From Lacticaseibacillus baoqingensis (GTDB lineage Bacteria; Bacillota; Bacilli; Lactobacillales; Lactobacillaceae), in the NCBI RefSeq assembly GCF_003946165.1, contig NZ_RHOI01000011.1, positions 18,150 to 82,149 of the forward strand: DNA of 64,000 nt, read 5' to 3'. Shown in pieces: positions 32,369-40,034 of this stretch. The first letter of the stretch is position 1, and the number at the start of each line of letters is the position of its first letter. The notes below the pieces were generated by a model. The model had not been told where the DNA came from. It saw only the letters and a program-made list of their open reading frames with translations, and searched no databases. Both the position numbers and the translations under genes were made by a program.

Positions 32369-33247
32369 ATGAAGCTTATTTTGTGTCAACCCGCTATCAA
32401 GCGTTTTGAATGGGAGCTTGAAGTATGCCTAACCAATCTGCAAAGTGTCGGGTTTGACATGAAAGATGTCGTTCTGCTGTTCACTGTGCACGATTCTAAG
32501 GTTCCAGAAGCGATCGCTGAAAAATATGGTGTAGAAGTACACACCTACACAGACAAGCGTTCAGACAAGCAATATATCCCGTCTGTTAAGCCTTGGCTTT
32601 GGTGGCAATATCTTGCAGAAGACCCAGAACGTGAGAATGAAGATTATTTCTATTTTGATAGTGATGTCATTTTTCGTAAACGGCCAGACTTTCGCAAGCT
32701 GAAAGCAAAGCCTGATCGCTGGTTGTGCAGTAACACGCTTAGCTATATTAGCGTTGACTATATTAAGCAGTGTGAACACGGCGAAGAGATTCTGAAACAC
32801 ATGGCTGATATTGTCGGAGTTACGATTGAATCGCTTGAAACGATCAATCACAACTCTGGTGGTGCTCAATGGGTTATCAGTCACCCGTCAGCAGAATACT
32901 GGCGAAAGGTGTATGCCGACAGCAACCGACTGTGGCGATATTTGCAGACAGTTGATAGCAATATCCAGAAGTGGACTGCTGAAATGTGGGCTCAATTGTG
33001 GAATATGATGTACTTCAACATCGGGCCCGTAATCAGTGATGAACTCGACTTTTGCTGGGCTACTGATCCAGTCAAGTGGTGGAATGAAACCAAGATCATG
33101 CACAATGCTGGCGTGACGGTGAATGACAAACAGTTGTTATTCAAAGGCAAATATGTTAATCACACGCCATTCGAAGATGATTTGAGCTTCGTTGACAAGT
33201 CGAAGTGCTCATACAAGTATGTTCAAGCAGTAAAGGCGGTGAAATGA
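32369..33247 (+). CDS. Glycosyltransferase-like protein between capsid and neck genes
   Basis: A 292-residue protein starting at ATG 32369 behind a ggagg site. It has a GT-A-like beginning with alternating strands and helices, and a metal-binding DxD motif, FYFDSDVIFR (D97-S-D99), in the usual place after the first hundred residues. Further blocks are NHNSGGAQWVISHPSAEYWR and a histidine late in the protein (NHTPFEDD), as in many DxD glycosyltransferases. It is transcribed with the virion genes, not with DNA-modification genes. The acceptor is unknown; the Thr-rich ends of capsid and tail proteins are obvious candidates. Confidence 0.7.
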   Translation: MKLILCQPAIKRFEWELEVCLTNLQSVGFDMKDVVLLFTVHDSKVPEAIAEKYGVEVHTYTDKRSDKQYIPSVKPWLWWQYLAEDPERENEDYFYFDSDVIFRKRPDFRKLKAKPDRWLCSNTLSYISVDYIKQCEHGEEILKHMADIVGVTIESLETINHNSGGAQWVISHPSAEYWRKVYADSNRLWRYLQTVDSNIQKWTAEMWAQLWNMMYFNIGPVISDELDFCWATDPVKWWNETKIMHNAGVTVNDKQLLFKGKYVNHTPFEDDLSFVDKSKCSYKYVQAVKAVK

Positions 33248-33585
33248 TGGCAATTTTAGACGGCGTTAAATTACGCATCGGTTTGACAGATACAATGCAA
33301 GACGTCTTGCTGAATGAACTAATTGATGACGCAACAGCGCGAGTGTTGGCTTATATCAATCAAGACGGTATTGTCAATCAGACTGTGCCAGATGCAGTCG
33401 CATGGGTAATCAAGGACATTGTGGTGAAGATGTACAACCGCATTGGTGATGAAGGCAAGCAAAGCGGTACTGAAGGCAACGTATCCAACACGTGGGAAGC
33501 CATTGACTTGTCTAAGTATGCTGACGCCCTCGATGTATACCGTGAGTCATCGCAAAGCCGCCGTCCGGGGATGAGGTTTGTGTAA
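33247..33585 (+). CDS. Head-tail connector protein (gp6/gp15-like)
   Basis: About 112 residues, all-helical (LDGVKLRIGLTDTMQDVLLN, then ELIDDATARVLAYINQDG). This is the pattern of Phage_connect_1/gp6-like adaptors that bind below the portal. Two ATGs, at 33244 and 33247, overlap the stop of the glycosyltransferase-like gene; the second has better spacing from the aaggcgg element. It is followed by the head-closure gene with a one-base overlap. Confidence 0.8.
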   Translation: MAILDGVKLRIGLTDTMQDVLLNELIDDATARVLAYINQDGIVNQTVPDAVAWVIKDIVVKMYNRIGDEGKQSGTEGNVSNTWEAIDLSKYADALDVYRESSQSRRPGMRFV

Positions 33586-33881
33586 TGAGATACAACAATC
33601 GAATCACACTCATCAGGAAATCACCACCTGCTAATCCGTTGCATGACAGGCCAACAGAAACGCGCGAGACGGTCACTTGCCTGACAATCCCAATCACCAG
33701 TGCGCAAGAACTATCTGTATATGGTCTTGTGAACACCATGGCCTACGAGATTCACGTAAAGAATCCCGTAATGCCTGTGAACGAAATCGAGCTTGATGGT
33801 GCCAAATGGACAATCAACAAGACGTTCGTGAACCGCAAGTCAACCGTGTTTATTGTGTCCGGAGGTGGTAGCAATGGCTAA
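33585..33881 (+). CDS. Head closure protein
   Basis: A 98-residue beta-rich protein (MRYNNRITLIRKSPP ... ELDGAKWTINKTFVNRKSTV) with the pattern of phage head-tail adaptor/closure proteins (SPP1 gp16, Phage_H_T_join). It seals the capsid after packaging. It overlaps the following gene by eight bases. Confidence 0.8.
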   Translation: MRYNNRITLIRKSPPANPLHDRPTETRETVTCLTIPITSAQELSVYGLVNTMAYEIHVKNPVMPVNEIELDGAKWTINKTFVNRKSTVFIVSGGGSNG

Positions 33882-34248
33882 TACTAACGTCACATGGTCA
33901 GGGCTAGACAAGCTAATGGAAGAACTCGGCGCGACTGCTGGAGCAACAATTGAAGCCGCATCTTCAGCGATGAAGGTCACTACCGGTCAGGTACAAGCAA
34001 CGGCAAAACAAATTGCACCGAAACGAACGGGGTTCATGGCAAACAACATCAGTGTTGAGCCAGTTAAGAAGACAGCTACATCTGTAACAGGAACTGTCAA
34101 TGCCAAGGCCGACTATTCATCTTTTGTTGAGTTTGGGACTTACAAAATGTCGGCAGAACCATTCATTCGTCCGGCCGTTTCAGCAGCACAATCATTGTTC
34201 ATTAAAACGACAATGGACAAATTGAAGGAGGCGGACACGTTCAAATGA
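33874..34248 (+). CDS. HK97 gp10-like neck/tail completion protein
   Basis: A 124-residue protein of the HK97-gp10 family: KVTTGQVQATAKQIAPKRTG, followed by YSSFVEFGTYKMSAEPFIRP, the conserved V-E-F-G-T...P-F-x-R-P signature. Start ATG 33874 has a ggaggtgg site. It probably sits at the head-tail interface. The stop overlaps the next start by four bases. Confidence 0.88.
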   Translation: MANTNVTWSGLDKLMEELGATAGATIEAASSAMKVTTGQVQATAKQIAPKRTGFMANNISVEPVKKTATSVTGTVNAKADYSSFVEFGTYKMSAEPFIRPAVSAAQSLFIKTTMDKLKEADTFK

Positions 34249-34610
34249 CACTTTCTCGATGGTACGAAGATGTGCAAGCTCAGTTGACCGCTGATGGCCT
34301 CAACCCTGTATTCGTTCAGCCTGACGCTAAGAGCACATTACCGCTAGTTTTTTTTAATGTTCACGTTGATTCCGACGTGTCATCTAAGACGGGGACACTA
34401 TCGAGTGTTGGCCAGCAGATTGACATCTACGACAGCATCGACACGCCACCGGCTGAATGGGAAGACTACGTTCGCAAGGCTAAATGGTCGCTTAGTAAAG
34501 TGACACGGTGGCAATCGTTGACAGCAACCAATTCAATCGACACAAGCATGGGCGATAGCACACCATTACGCCGCTGCATGCTACTCATTACTCTAGAAGG
34601 AGATTATTAA
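34245..34610 (+). CDS. Tail completion/terminator protein
   Basis: A 121-residue alpha/beta protein (LSRWYEDVQAQLTADGLNPV ... GQQIDIYDSIDTPPAEWEDY) with the layout and position of tail terminator proteins of the gp17/gpU kind, immediately before the major tail protein. The family assignment rests mainly on position and size. Confidence 0.7.
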   Translation: MTLSRWYEDVQAQLTADGLNPVFVQPDAKSTLPLVFFNVHVDSDVSSKTGTLSSVGQQIDIYDSIDTPPAEWEDYVRKAKWSLSKVTRWQSLTATNSIDTSMGDSTPLRRCMLLITLEGDY

Positions 34611-34612
34611 AA

Positions 34613-35239
34613 ATGGCAGTTATTAATAACGGCATCGAATTTGTGAAAGATACGCCCTATCGTGGTAAAGACGTTTGGTATTTTATCCAATCGACAGACC
34701 CTAAAGTAGCACCAATTGGCAGCCCTGCAATCTTGCCGGCTCACCAAGAATCAGGTGATACAAGCATCGAAGGTGATTCGCTTGATGAACAAACTAAGAT
34801 GGGTCGTATTATTGCAGCGTCAACCAACGAAGATAGCATTGAACTGACAACGTACATGGTTCCGGGCGATAAATCGCATGAAATCATCATTGACGCCAAG
34901 CACGAAGGCCGTCAAGTGAAGGTGTGGCGTGTCATTGTTGACCCACGTCTGGCCGTTGTAGAAGACGACCACAAGGCTTATCCAGCAATGTTTGGGTACG
35001 GTGTTGTTGACAGTGCCGATATTTCAGACGAAGACAGTTTCTCCGAGATTGACTTCACTCTTAACATCATCGGCAAACTCGCTGACAAGAACGAAGACGG
35101 CACACCGGGCACTTTCCCACTTTCCGATGATCAAGTTAAAATGCTCGATCAACTCTACGCATTCGAACGTCCAGGCGAAAAAGCGGGCGAGTTTGCTGAC
35201 GGCAGTGTTACTACAACCACTACCACTTCTCACGCTTAA
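34613..35239 (+). CDS. Major tail tube protein with a Thr-rich C-terminal tail
   Basis: A 208-residue tail tube protein (INNGIEFVKDTPYRGKDVWY ... ESGDTSIEGDSLDEQTKMGR), as in siphoviruses of lactic acid bacteria. The last dozen residues, GSVTTTTTTSHA, match the end of the major capsid protein almost exactly. The DNA across both stop codons also shares cacgcttaatta. Gene order (major tail, chaperones, tape measure) supports the call. Confidence 0.9.
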   Translation: MAVINNGIEFVKDTPYRGKDVWYFIQSTDPKVAPIGSPAILPAHQESGDTSIEGDSLDEQTKMGRIIAASTNEDSIELTTYMVPGDKSHEIIIDAKHEGRQVKVWRVIVDPRLAVVEDDHKAYPAMFGYGVVDSADISDEDSFSEIDFTLNIIGKLADKNEDGTPGTFPLSDDQVKMLDQLYAFERPGEKAGEFADGSVTTTTTTSHA

Positions 35240-35302
35240 TTAGTCGCACACAGAGACGAGTAGGCTACGGCCGATCTGAGACGACAATCCAGGAGGATAT
35301 TC

Positions 35303-35734
35303 ATGTTAGAAATTCAAGTAAAGAACGAAAAAGTCGAATTAAAGTTTAATTTTAAGGCACTATTTCGAGCTAACAAATTATTTAGTTCACAGCCAAACGC
35401 AAATGATGGTGCAAGTAGCATTTGGTTAGGTTTTGTAACTGGTGATGTGACAGCATTATTTAATGCAATTAAGGCGATGTTGCCGGAAAAATACACTGAT
35501 GCAGATATTATTTCTGCAATTGATGAACAGCCAGATCCTGATGCCTTTTATGATGAAGTAGTTGAGGAATTGCACAAGTCGGCTTTTTTCCGACGCGAGA
35601 TGAAACAATGGCTGAAATTGAACGAGAAATACGGAATCTCGCTGATGGAAAAGAAAGACATGACGGCAGAGGAAAAGGGCAAGAAGGCACTGCTGAAAGA
35701 TACCCTGGAAGAAGTCAAGAAGAGTCTCTCTTAA
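35303..35734 (+). CDS. Tail assembly chaperone (gpG-like)
   Basis: A 143-residue helical protein between the major tail and tape measure genes, the usual place of the chaperone pair. Its 3' part overlaps a second frame and contains the heptamer aaagggc. Most ribosomes finish this short form. It coats the tape measure protein during tail assembly together with the longer frameshifted form. Confidence 0.85.
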   Translation: MLEIQVKNEKVELKFNFKALFRANKLFSSQPNANDGASSIWLGFVTGDVTALFNAIKAMLPEKYTDADIISAIDEQPDPDAFYDEVVEELHKSAFFRREMKQWLKLNEKYGISLMEKKDMTAEEKGKKALLKDTLEEVKKSLS

Positions 35735-36042
35735 CCGACTTTGCTCGTCACGGAATATATGATCCTGATATGCCTTTTCGATTATATTTTTGGGAGGCTC
35801 GTTCAGTCTTGGAAGGGTCTTTTTTGCGTGATGTCGATATGCGCCGCGATTTGATGGAACTTGCCGTCAATATCGCCAATGTCCAGAACGCTAAGAATCC
35901 TAAACGATCCGTTAAAACTGGATACAAGAATATTGATAAGGCCGAACAAAAGATAATCAATCGCAATGGCAATGGGACTGTAAGAAAGCCTGATGTAGAA
36001 ATGATTAGGAAACTCAATGCCGCATTTGGAGGTGGTAGCTAA
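35303..36042 (+). CDS. Tail assembly chaperone, -1 frameshift product (gpGT-like)
   Basis: Slippage by one base at 35,674-35,680 joins the first 126 codons of the short chaperone to the -1 frame. That frame continues QEGTAERYPGRSQEESLLTD and runs to the stop at 36,042, for a total near 246 residues. The T-like part (YDPDMPFRLYFWEARSVLEG) is a typical second chaperone domain and has no good start codon or ribosome binding site of its own. The stop overlaps the tape measure ATG. Confidence 0.8.
35674..35680 (+). promoter_or_regulatory. Programmed -1 ribosomal frameshift site (A AAG GGC)
   Basis: The heptamer fits X XXY YYZ exactly in the zero frame (codons AAG at 35,675 and GGC at 35,678). It lies inside the overlap of the two chaperone frames. 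No clear downstream pseudoknot was identified by eye. Confidence 0.8.
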
Positions 36043-38789
36043 TGGCAAACGTTGTCGCATCATTCACTGCTGATATTGGCGGATATCAGAGTGCAATGAA
36101 ACAATTAAAAGGTGATACCGCAAGCGCCACAGATAGTGCTTCCAGTTCCGTTTTAGGTGGTGGGAAATCATTTCTTAAAATGGGAGCTTTGGCCGGAATT
36201 GGTGCCGGAGTTGTCACAAAAGCCTTGCAGACAATGGGATCTATGACAACATCAATTGTCAGCCGTTTCGATACACTAAACAACGCCAATCGTACTTTTA
36301 AAAATATGGGGTTCGCTACTACAGACACCAAAAAAGCGATGAGCGGCCTTAACGATTCAATCATGGGGCTTCCAACCAGTCTGGACCAAGCTGTTCAAGG
36401 AATGGAATTAATGGCTGCATCAACTGGTGACGTGCAAAAAGGACAAAAAGTGTTCAGTGCTGTCAATGATGCGGTATTAGGTTTTGGTGGTTCTTCAGCA
36501 CAAGCGAGCTCTGCAGTTCAGCAATTATCGCAGGACTTGTCGAGTGGCACAATTACTGCAGCAACTTGGAATTCAATGATTAATGACGGCATGGGTCCCG
36601 CCCTAAAAGCATTAGCAAAGTCAATGGGAATGACTTCCGGACAACTGAAAGACGCTCTGTCGAACGGAAAAGTTAGTGCTGATCAATTTTCTGAAGCATT
36701 GATCAACATGGATAAAAATGGTGGCGGTGGAATGCAGTCACTTCACAAGATTGCCCTTGATTCTACAGCTGGTATTTCATCATCTTTTGCAAACTTAAAG
36801 ACTGCCGTTGTGCGCGGGTCTGCAAACATGTTGACGGTGGTTGATAATTTCATTAAATCTGTTACCGGAACTAACATTTCGGGATGGATAAAACAAGCAG
36901 CAAGTGCAGTCACTGCAGGAATGGCGATTGCCTCTCAAGCAATCAAGTCATTTACGCCAGTAGCAAAGTCTATTTTTAATACTTTGAAATCAATTGTTGC
37001 TTGGGTAGGACAAAATAAAGATTGGCTCTTGCCGTTAGTGGCATCAGTATCAGCATTTAAAAGTGTCATTACGGTGGTTGGCATTGCAAAAAGCGCATTT
37101 TCTGCTTTTGGAAACGCGTTGGAAGTAGGCGGGCTTCTCGCCAGAATTGTATCTGGTAGCAAGGACGCTGCGGCAGGACTTAGCTTAATGGCTCAGAATA
37201 GTAAGCTTGCTGCGGCGGCACAAAAGGTTCTTCAAGCCGTTTCAGCAGTAAATCCATGGGTACTACTAGTTGCTGCTATTGCTGCAGTCGTTGCGGGGCT
37301 TGCATACTTTTTCACCAAAACAAAAACGGGCCAAAAGATCTGGTCTGAGTTTGTTTCGGGGCTCAAGAGTATGTGGAATGGTCTGGCTTCATTCTTCAGC
37401 GGGTTGTGGAACGGTATAACTCAAACTTTCAGTAATGCCGCTAAGGGAGTTCAAAACGGTTGGAATTCAGTGACTACATTCTTCAGCAATTTATGGACTG
37501 GCATTGTTAATGGTGCCACGAGTGCTTGGAATGGGCTAACATCATTTCTTTCTGGAATCTGGAATGGCATTGTCAATATTGCCACTTCTGTTTGGGGAGG
37601 AATCAGCTCATTTTTCTCGGGACTATGGCAAGGAATTGTGTCTGTCGCTACTGGGATTTGGAACACGTTTGGGCCTGCTTTAACGACAATTTGGCAAGGA
37701 ATTGTATCAATTGCCACTGGTGTTTGGAACATGTTAAAGGCTGTCATTATGGGGCCTATTCTGATCGTGCTAGATTTTCTTACGGGAAGTTGGACACAGA
37801 TGGGAGCAGACCTTCAACTTATCTGGAACAGTATTGTTGACGCTGCGGGCCAGATTTGGAATGGGCTTGTCACATACTTCTCTGGGGTATGGAATTTGAT
37901 TACAACGTATGCTCAAACAGCTTGGAATCTATTCACATCTGTTATCGAAGCGGTATGGAACGGCATCGTTTCAGGGGCTTCTGCAATCTGGAATGCGCTT
38001 GGTTCTTTCTTCAGCGGATTATGGAACGGCATTGTCTCTACGGCCGAATCCATTTGGAATAGCATCGTTTCATTTCTATCTGGTTTGTGGAATGGCACCG
38101 TGAGCACAGCCCAAAACATTTGGAACGCTTTACCAGGGTTCTTTTCGGGACTGTGGAATGGCATTACTTCATTCTTCTCGTCTGCATGGAATAACATCAA
38201 GTCAACCGTAATAAATGCTGCTACCAATATCGTCAATGGAGCTAGGAATATTTGGAATGGGTTCACTAATATTGTTTCAAATGTCGTTAGCGGCATCAAG
38301 AATGGCTTCAATGCATTAATGCACTTCAATTTGCTAGATGCTGGACGTGCTATCATGGACAGCTTCTTTAGCGGCTTGAAGGCAGCATGGGGTAAGGTTC
38401 AAGATTTTGTTGGAGGAATTGCTTCTTGGATTCGCCAGCACAAGGGACCTATTAGCTATGATGCTCGTCTCTTGATCCCTGCTGGTAATGCAATCATGGG
38501 TGGCTTGAATCAAGGACTGCAAAAATCATTCGGAGCTGTTCAAAAGACGGTTTCAGGTATGGCGAGTGATATTTCTGCCAACATGTCGGCCAATATCAAC
38601 GGATTGTCCATGGCCGGCACGCAATTCAGCTCTGGAGACGTCACACAGTCGATTGATGCCAGCGAACGGATTACACCAAAAATCTACGTTCAAAACAACG
38701 TTGATAAGAACGGAATTAATAGCATGGTCAAGGAAGCAGACGCTAATGACGCTGCTGTTGGCAGCTACTTCCGACCGATTGGAGGGTAG
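36042..38789 (+). CDS. Tape measure protein
   Basis: A 915-residue protein that sets tail length. The N-terminal third contains the conserved tape-measure domain (QAVQGMELMAASTGDVQKGQ ... WNSMINDGMGPALKALAKSM). Hydrophobic segments follow near residues 325-430. Residues about 444-740 then form a run of short Trp-containing repeats of the type W-N-G-I-x-S-F-F-S-G-L. At the usual ratio of about 1.5 angstroms per residue, the tail would be near 135 nm. It is fully open, with no interruption. Confidence 0.95.
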   Translation: MANVVASFTADIGGYQSAMKQLKGDTASATDSASSSVLGGGKSFLKMGALAGIGAGVVTKALQTMGSMTTSIVSRFDTLNNANRTFKNMGFATTDTKKAMSGLNDSIMGLPTSLDQAVQGMELMAASTGDVQKGQKVFSAVNDAVLGFGGSSAQASSAVQQLSQDLSSGTITAATWNSMINDGMGPALKALAKSMGMTSGQLKDALSNGKVSADQFSEALINMDKNGGGGMQSLHKIALDSTAGISSSFANLKTAVVRGSANMLTVVDNFIKSVTGTNISGWIKQAASAVTAGMAIASQAIKSFTPVAKSIFNTLKSIVAWVGQNKDWLLPLVASVSAFKSVITVVGIAKSAFSAFGNALEVGGLLARIVSGSKDAAAGLSLMAQNSKLAAAAQKVLQAVSAVNPWVLLVAAIAAVVAGLAYFFTKTKTGQKIWSEFVSGLKSMWNGLASFFSGLWNGITQTFSNAAKGVQNGWNSVTTFFSNLWTGIVNGATSAWNGLTSFLSGIWNGIVNIATSVWGGISSFFSGLWQGIVSVATGIWNTFGPALTTIWQGIVSIATGVWNMLKAVIMGPILIVLDFLTGSWTQMGADLQLIWNSIVDAAGQIWNGLVTYFSGVWNLITTYAQTAWNLFTSVIEAVWNGIVSGASAIWNALGSFFSGLWNGIVSTAESIWNSIVSFLSGLWNGTVSTAQNIWNALPGFFSGLWNGITSFFSSAWNNIKSTVINAATNIVNGARNIWNGFTNIVSNVVSGIKNGFNALMHFNLLDAGRAIMDSFFSGLKAAWGKVQDFVGGIASWIRQHKGPISYDARLLIPAGNAIMGGLNQGLQKSFGAVQKTVSGMASDISANMSANINGLSMAGTQFSSGDVTQSIDASERITPKIYVQNNVDKNGINSMVKEADANDAAVGSYFRPIGG

Positions 38790-38792
38790 TAT

Positions 38793-40022
38793 ATGGATTT
38801 ACTTATAGAAAAGCTGGATGGTAGCCGATACTACCTAAGCCAATACAAGGTGTTGATTACCGAATTTGAGGAATCAGCACCGTCAGTCACTCGAAACAAC
38901 ATGCAACTCGATCAGCGGAACGGCAATATTGATTTCGGCGGTTGGCAAACAGGCAAGACAATCAACATTACTGGTTATTACCGTGCTGACGACATGGACG
39001 AGGAAGAAGTACTTCGTGAGAAGCTTTATGCGCTGCTTTCCGATCCTGACGGTTATTACATCACGCAACTAAAAACAACGCATGAGACGGCCGTTGAGAG
39101 ACCAGGAGAGACATCTGGCGGTTACTATGATAAGTTGAAAGATTATCCGTCACACAAGCGGTTCTTAGTCTACACGGAAGCACCTGAGTTGGAACTGGTT
39201 GGCAACGTTGGCGGGACACTATTGTACAAGATAACGGCTGAGTTCAAAACGATTAAATTGCCATACGGTGAAAGCGTGCAACAGGATTTATATGTTAAGC
39301 CGAATGTGCCTTATTACGGTCGGAATTTGATCATTCGAACTGGCGAAATTGTAAACACTATGATTGGAGCTGATGGCAGTTTACAAGCGTGGGGTTCGGC
39401 ATCAGTAATGCATGATAAAATTACGGTCACAGCCGGCGAAAAGTTGACTTTTCACCAAGAGCAACCTGTGGATGCCGCATACTGCTTCCGATATAACTGG
39501 TATGATACCGACGGCACATATCTATCACGTGTTGCACATCCGGAAAATGCTATTTTTACGGTCACAGTACCGGAAAATGCTGCCGCTTTATGGGTATCAT
39601 ATCCTAATGTAGGCCGAGTAAAAGTAGAGCGTGGAACCACAGCTACCCCATGGTCACCAGCACCAGAAGATTCTGAATACAATAGCTGGCGCTATGGTCT
39701 AAATGGTAATGTATCAATTCCATATTCAGGAACTGTTCCATGCAATCAGCTTGAACAACAATTTGCCATCGAACTGACAGCAATGGGAGGGGCATCTTCA
39801 TTGTCTTTCAAAATTGATGACACCGAATTGACATACAGCGGTGCTGTTGCTGATGGTGATGTGTTTATGTTTAGCGGATTTAGCTATACACAAAATGGGC
39901 TAAGCATCGTCAGCAAGACGAACAAAGCCTATTTTATTTTGCAACCGGACAAGCCGAACCGAATCACTTGCAACGTGCCTGGCACCGTCAAAATACTTGG
40001 TTTCCAAAATCTGTACGCGTAG
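38793..40022 (+). CDS. Evolved distal tail protein (Dit) with inserted carbohydrate-binding module
   Basis: A 409-residue Dit, longer than the roughly 250 residues of a simple one. The N-terminal belt domain (FEESAPSVTRNNMQLDQRNG ... FGGWQTGKTINITGYY) is canonical. An insertion at about residues 176-292 (NLIIRTGEIVNTM ... VKVERGTTATPWSPAPED) has the beta-sandwich pattern of the CBM-like modules seen in Dit of Lacticaseibacillus phages J-1 and PL-1. The galectin-like C-terminal domain (GNVSIPYSGTVPCNQLEQQF) follows. The insertion probably binds cell-wall polysaccharide at the host surface. Confidence 0.85.
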   Translation: MDLLIEKLDGSRYYLSQYKVLITEFEESAPSVTRNNMQLDQRNGNIDFGGWQTGKTINITGYYRADDMDEEEVLREKLYALLSDPDGYYITQLKTTHETAVERPGETSGGYYDKLKDYPSHKRFLVYTEAPELELVGNVGGTLLYKITAEFKTIKLPYGESVQQDLYVKPNVPYYGRNLIIRTGEIVNTMIGADGSLQAWGSASVMHDKITVTAGEKLTFHQEQPVDAAYCFRYNWYDTDGTYLSRVAHPENAIFTVTVPENAAALWVSYPNVGRVKVERGTTATPWSPAPEDSEYNSWRYGLNGNVSIPYSGTVPCNQLEQQFAIELTAMGGASSLSFKIDDTELTYSGAVADGDVFMFSGFSYTQNGLSIVSKTNKAYFILQPDKPNRITCNVPGTVKILGFQNLYA

Positions 40023-40034
40023 GAGGCGTGATTA

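Noticed and set aside
31383..35302. Programmed frameshifting at the ends of the capsid and tail tube genes, as described for Lactobacillus phage A2
   Set aside because: No slippery heptamer was found near either stop codon, and the -1 frames end after only a few codons (capsid) or code for an unconvincing basic peptide (tail).
35608..36042. Separate gene for the second tail chaperone
   Set aside because: The frame lacks a ribosome binding site and is better explained as the -1 frameshift extension at 35,674.
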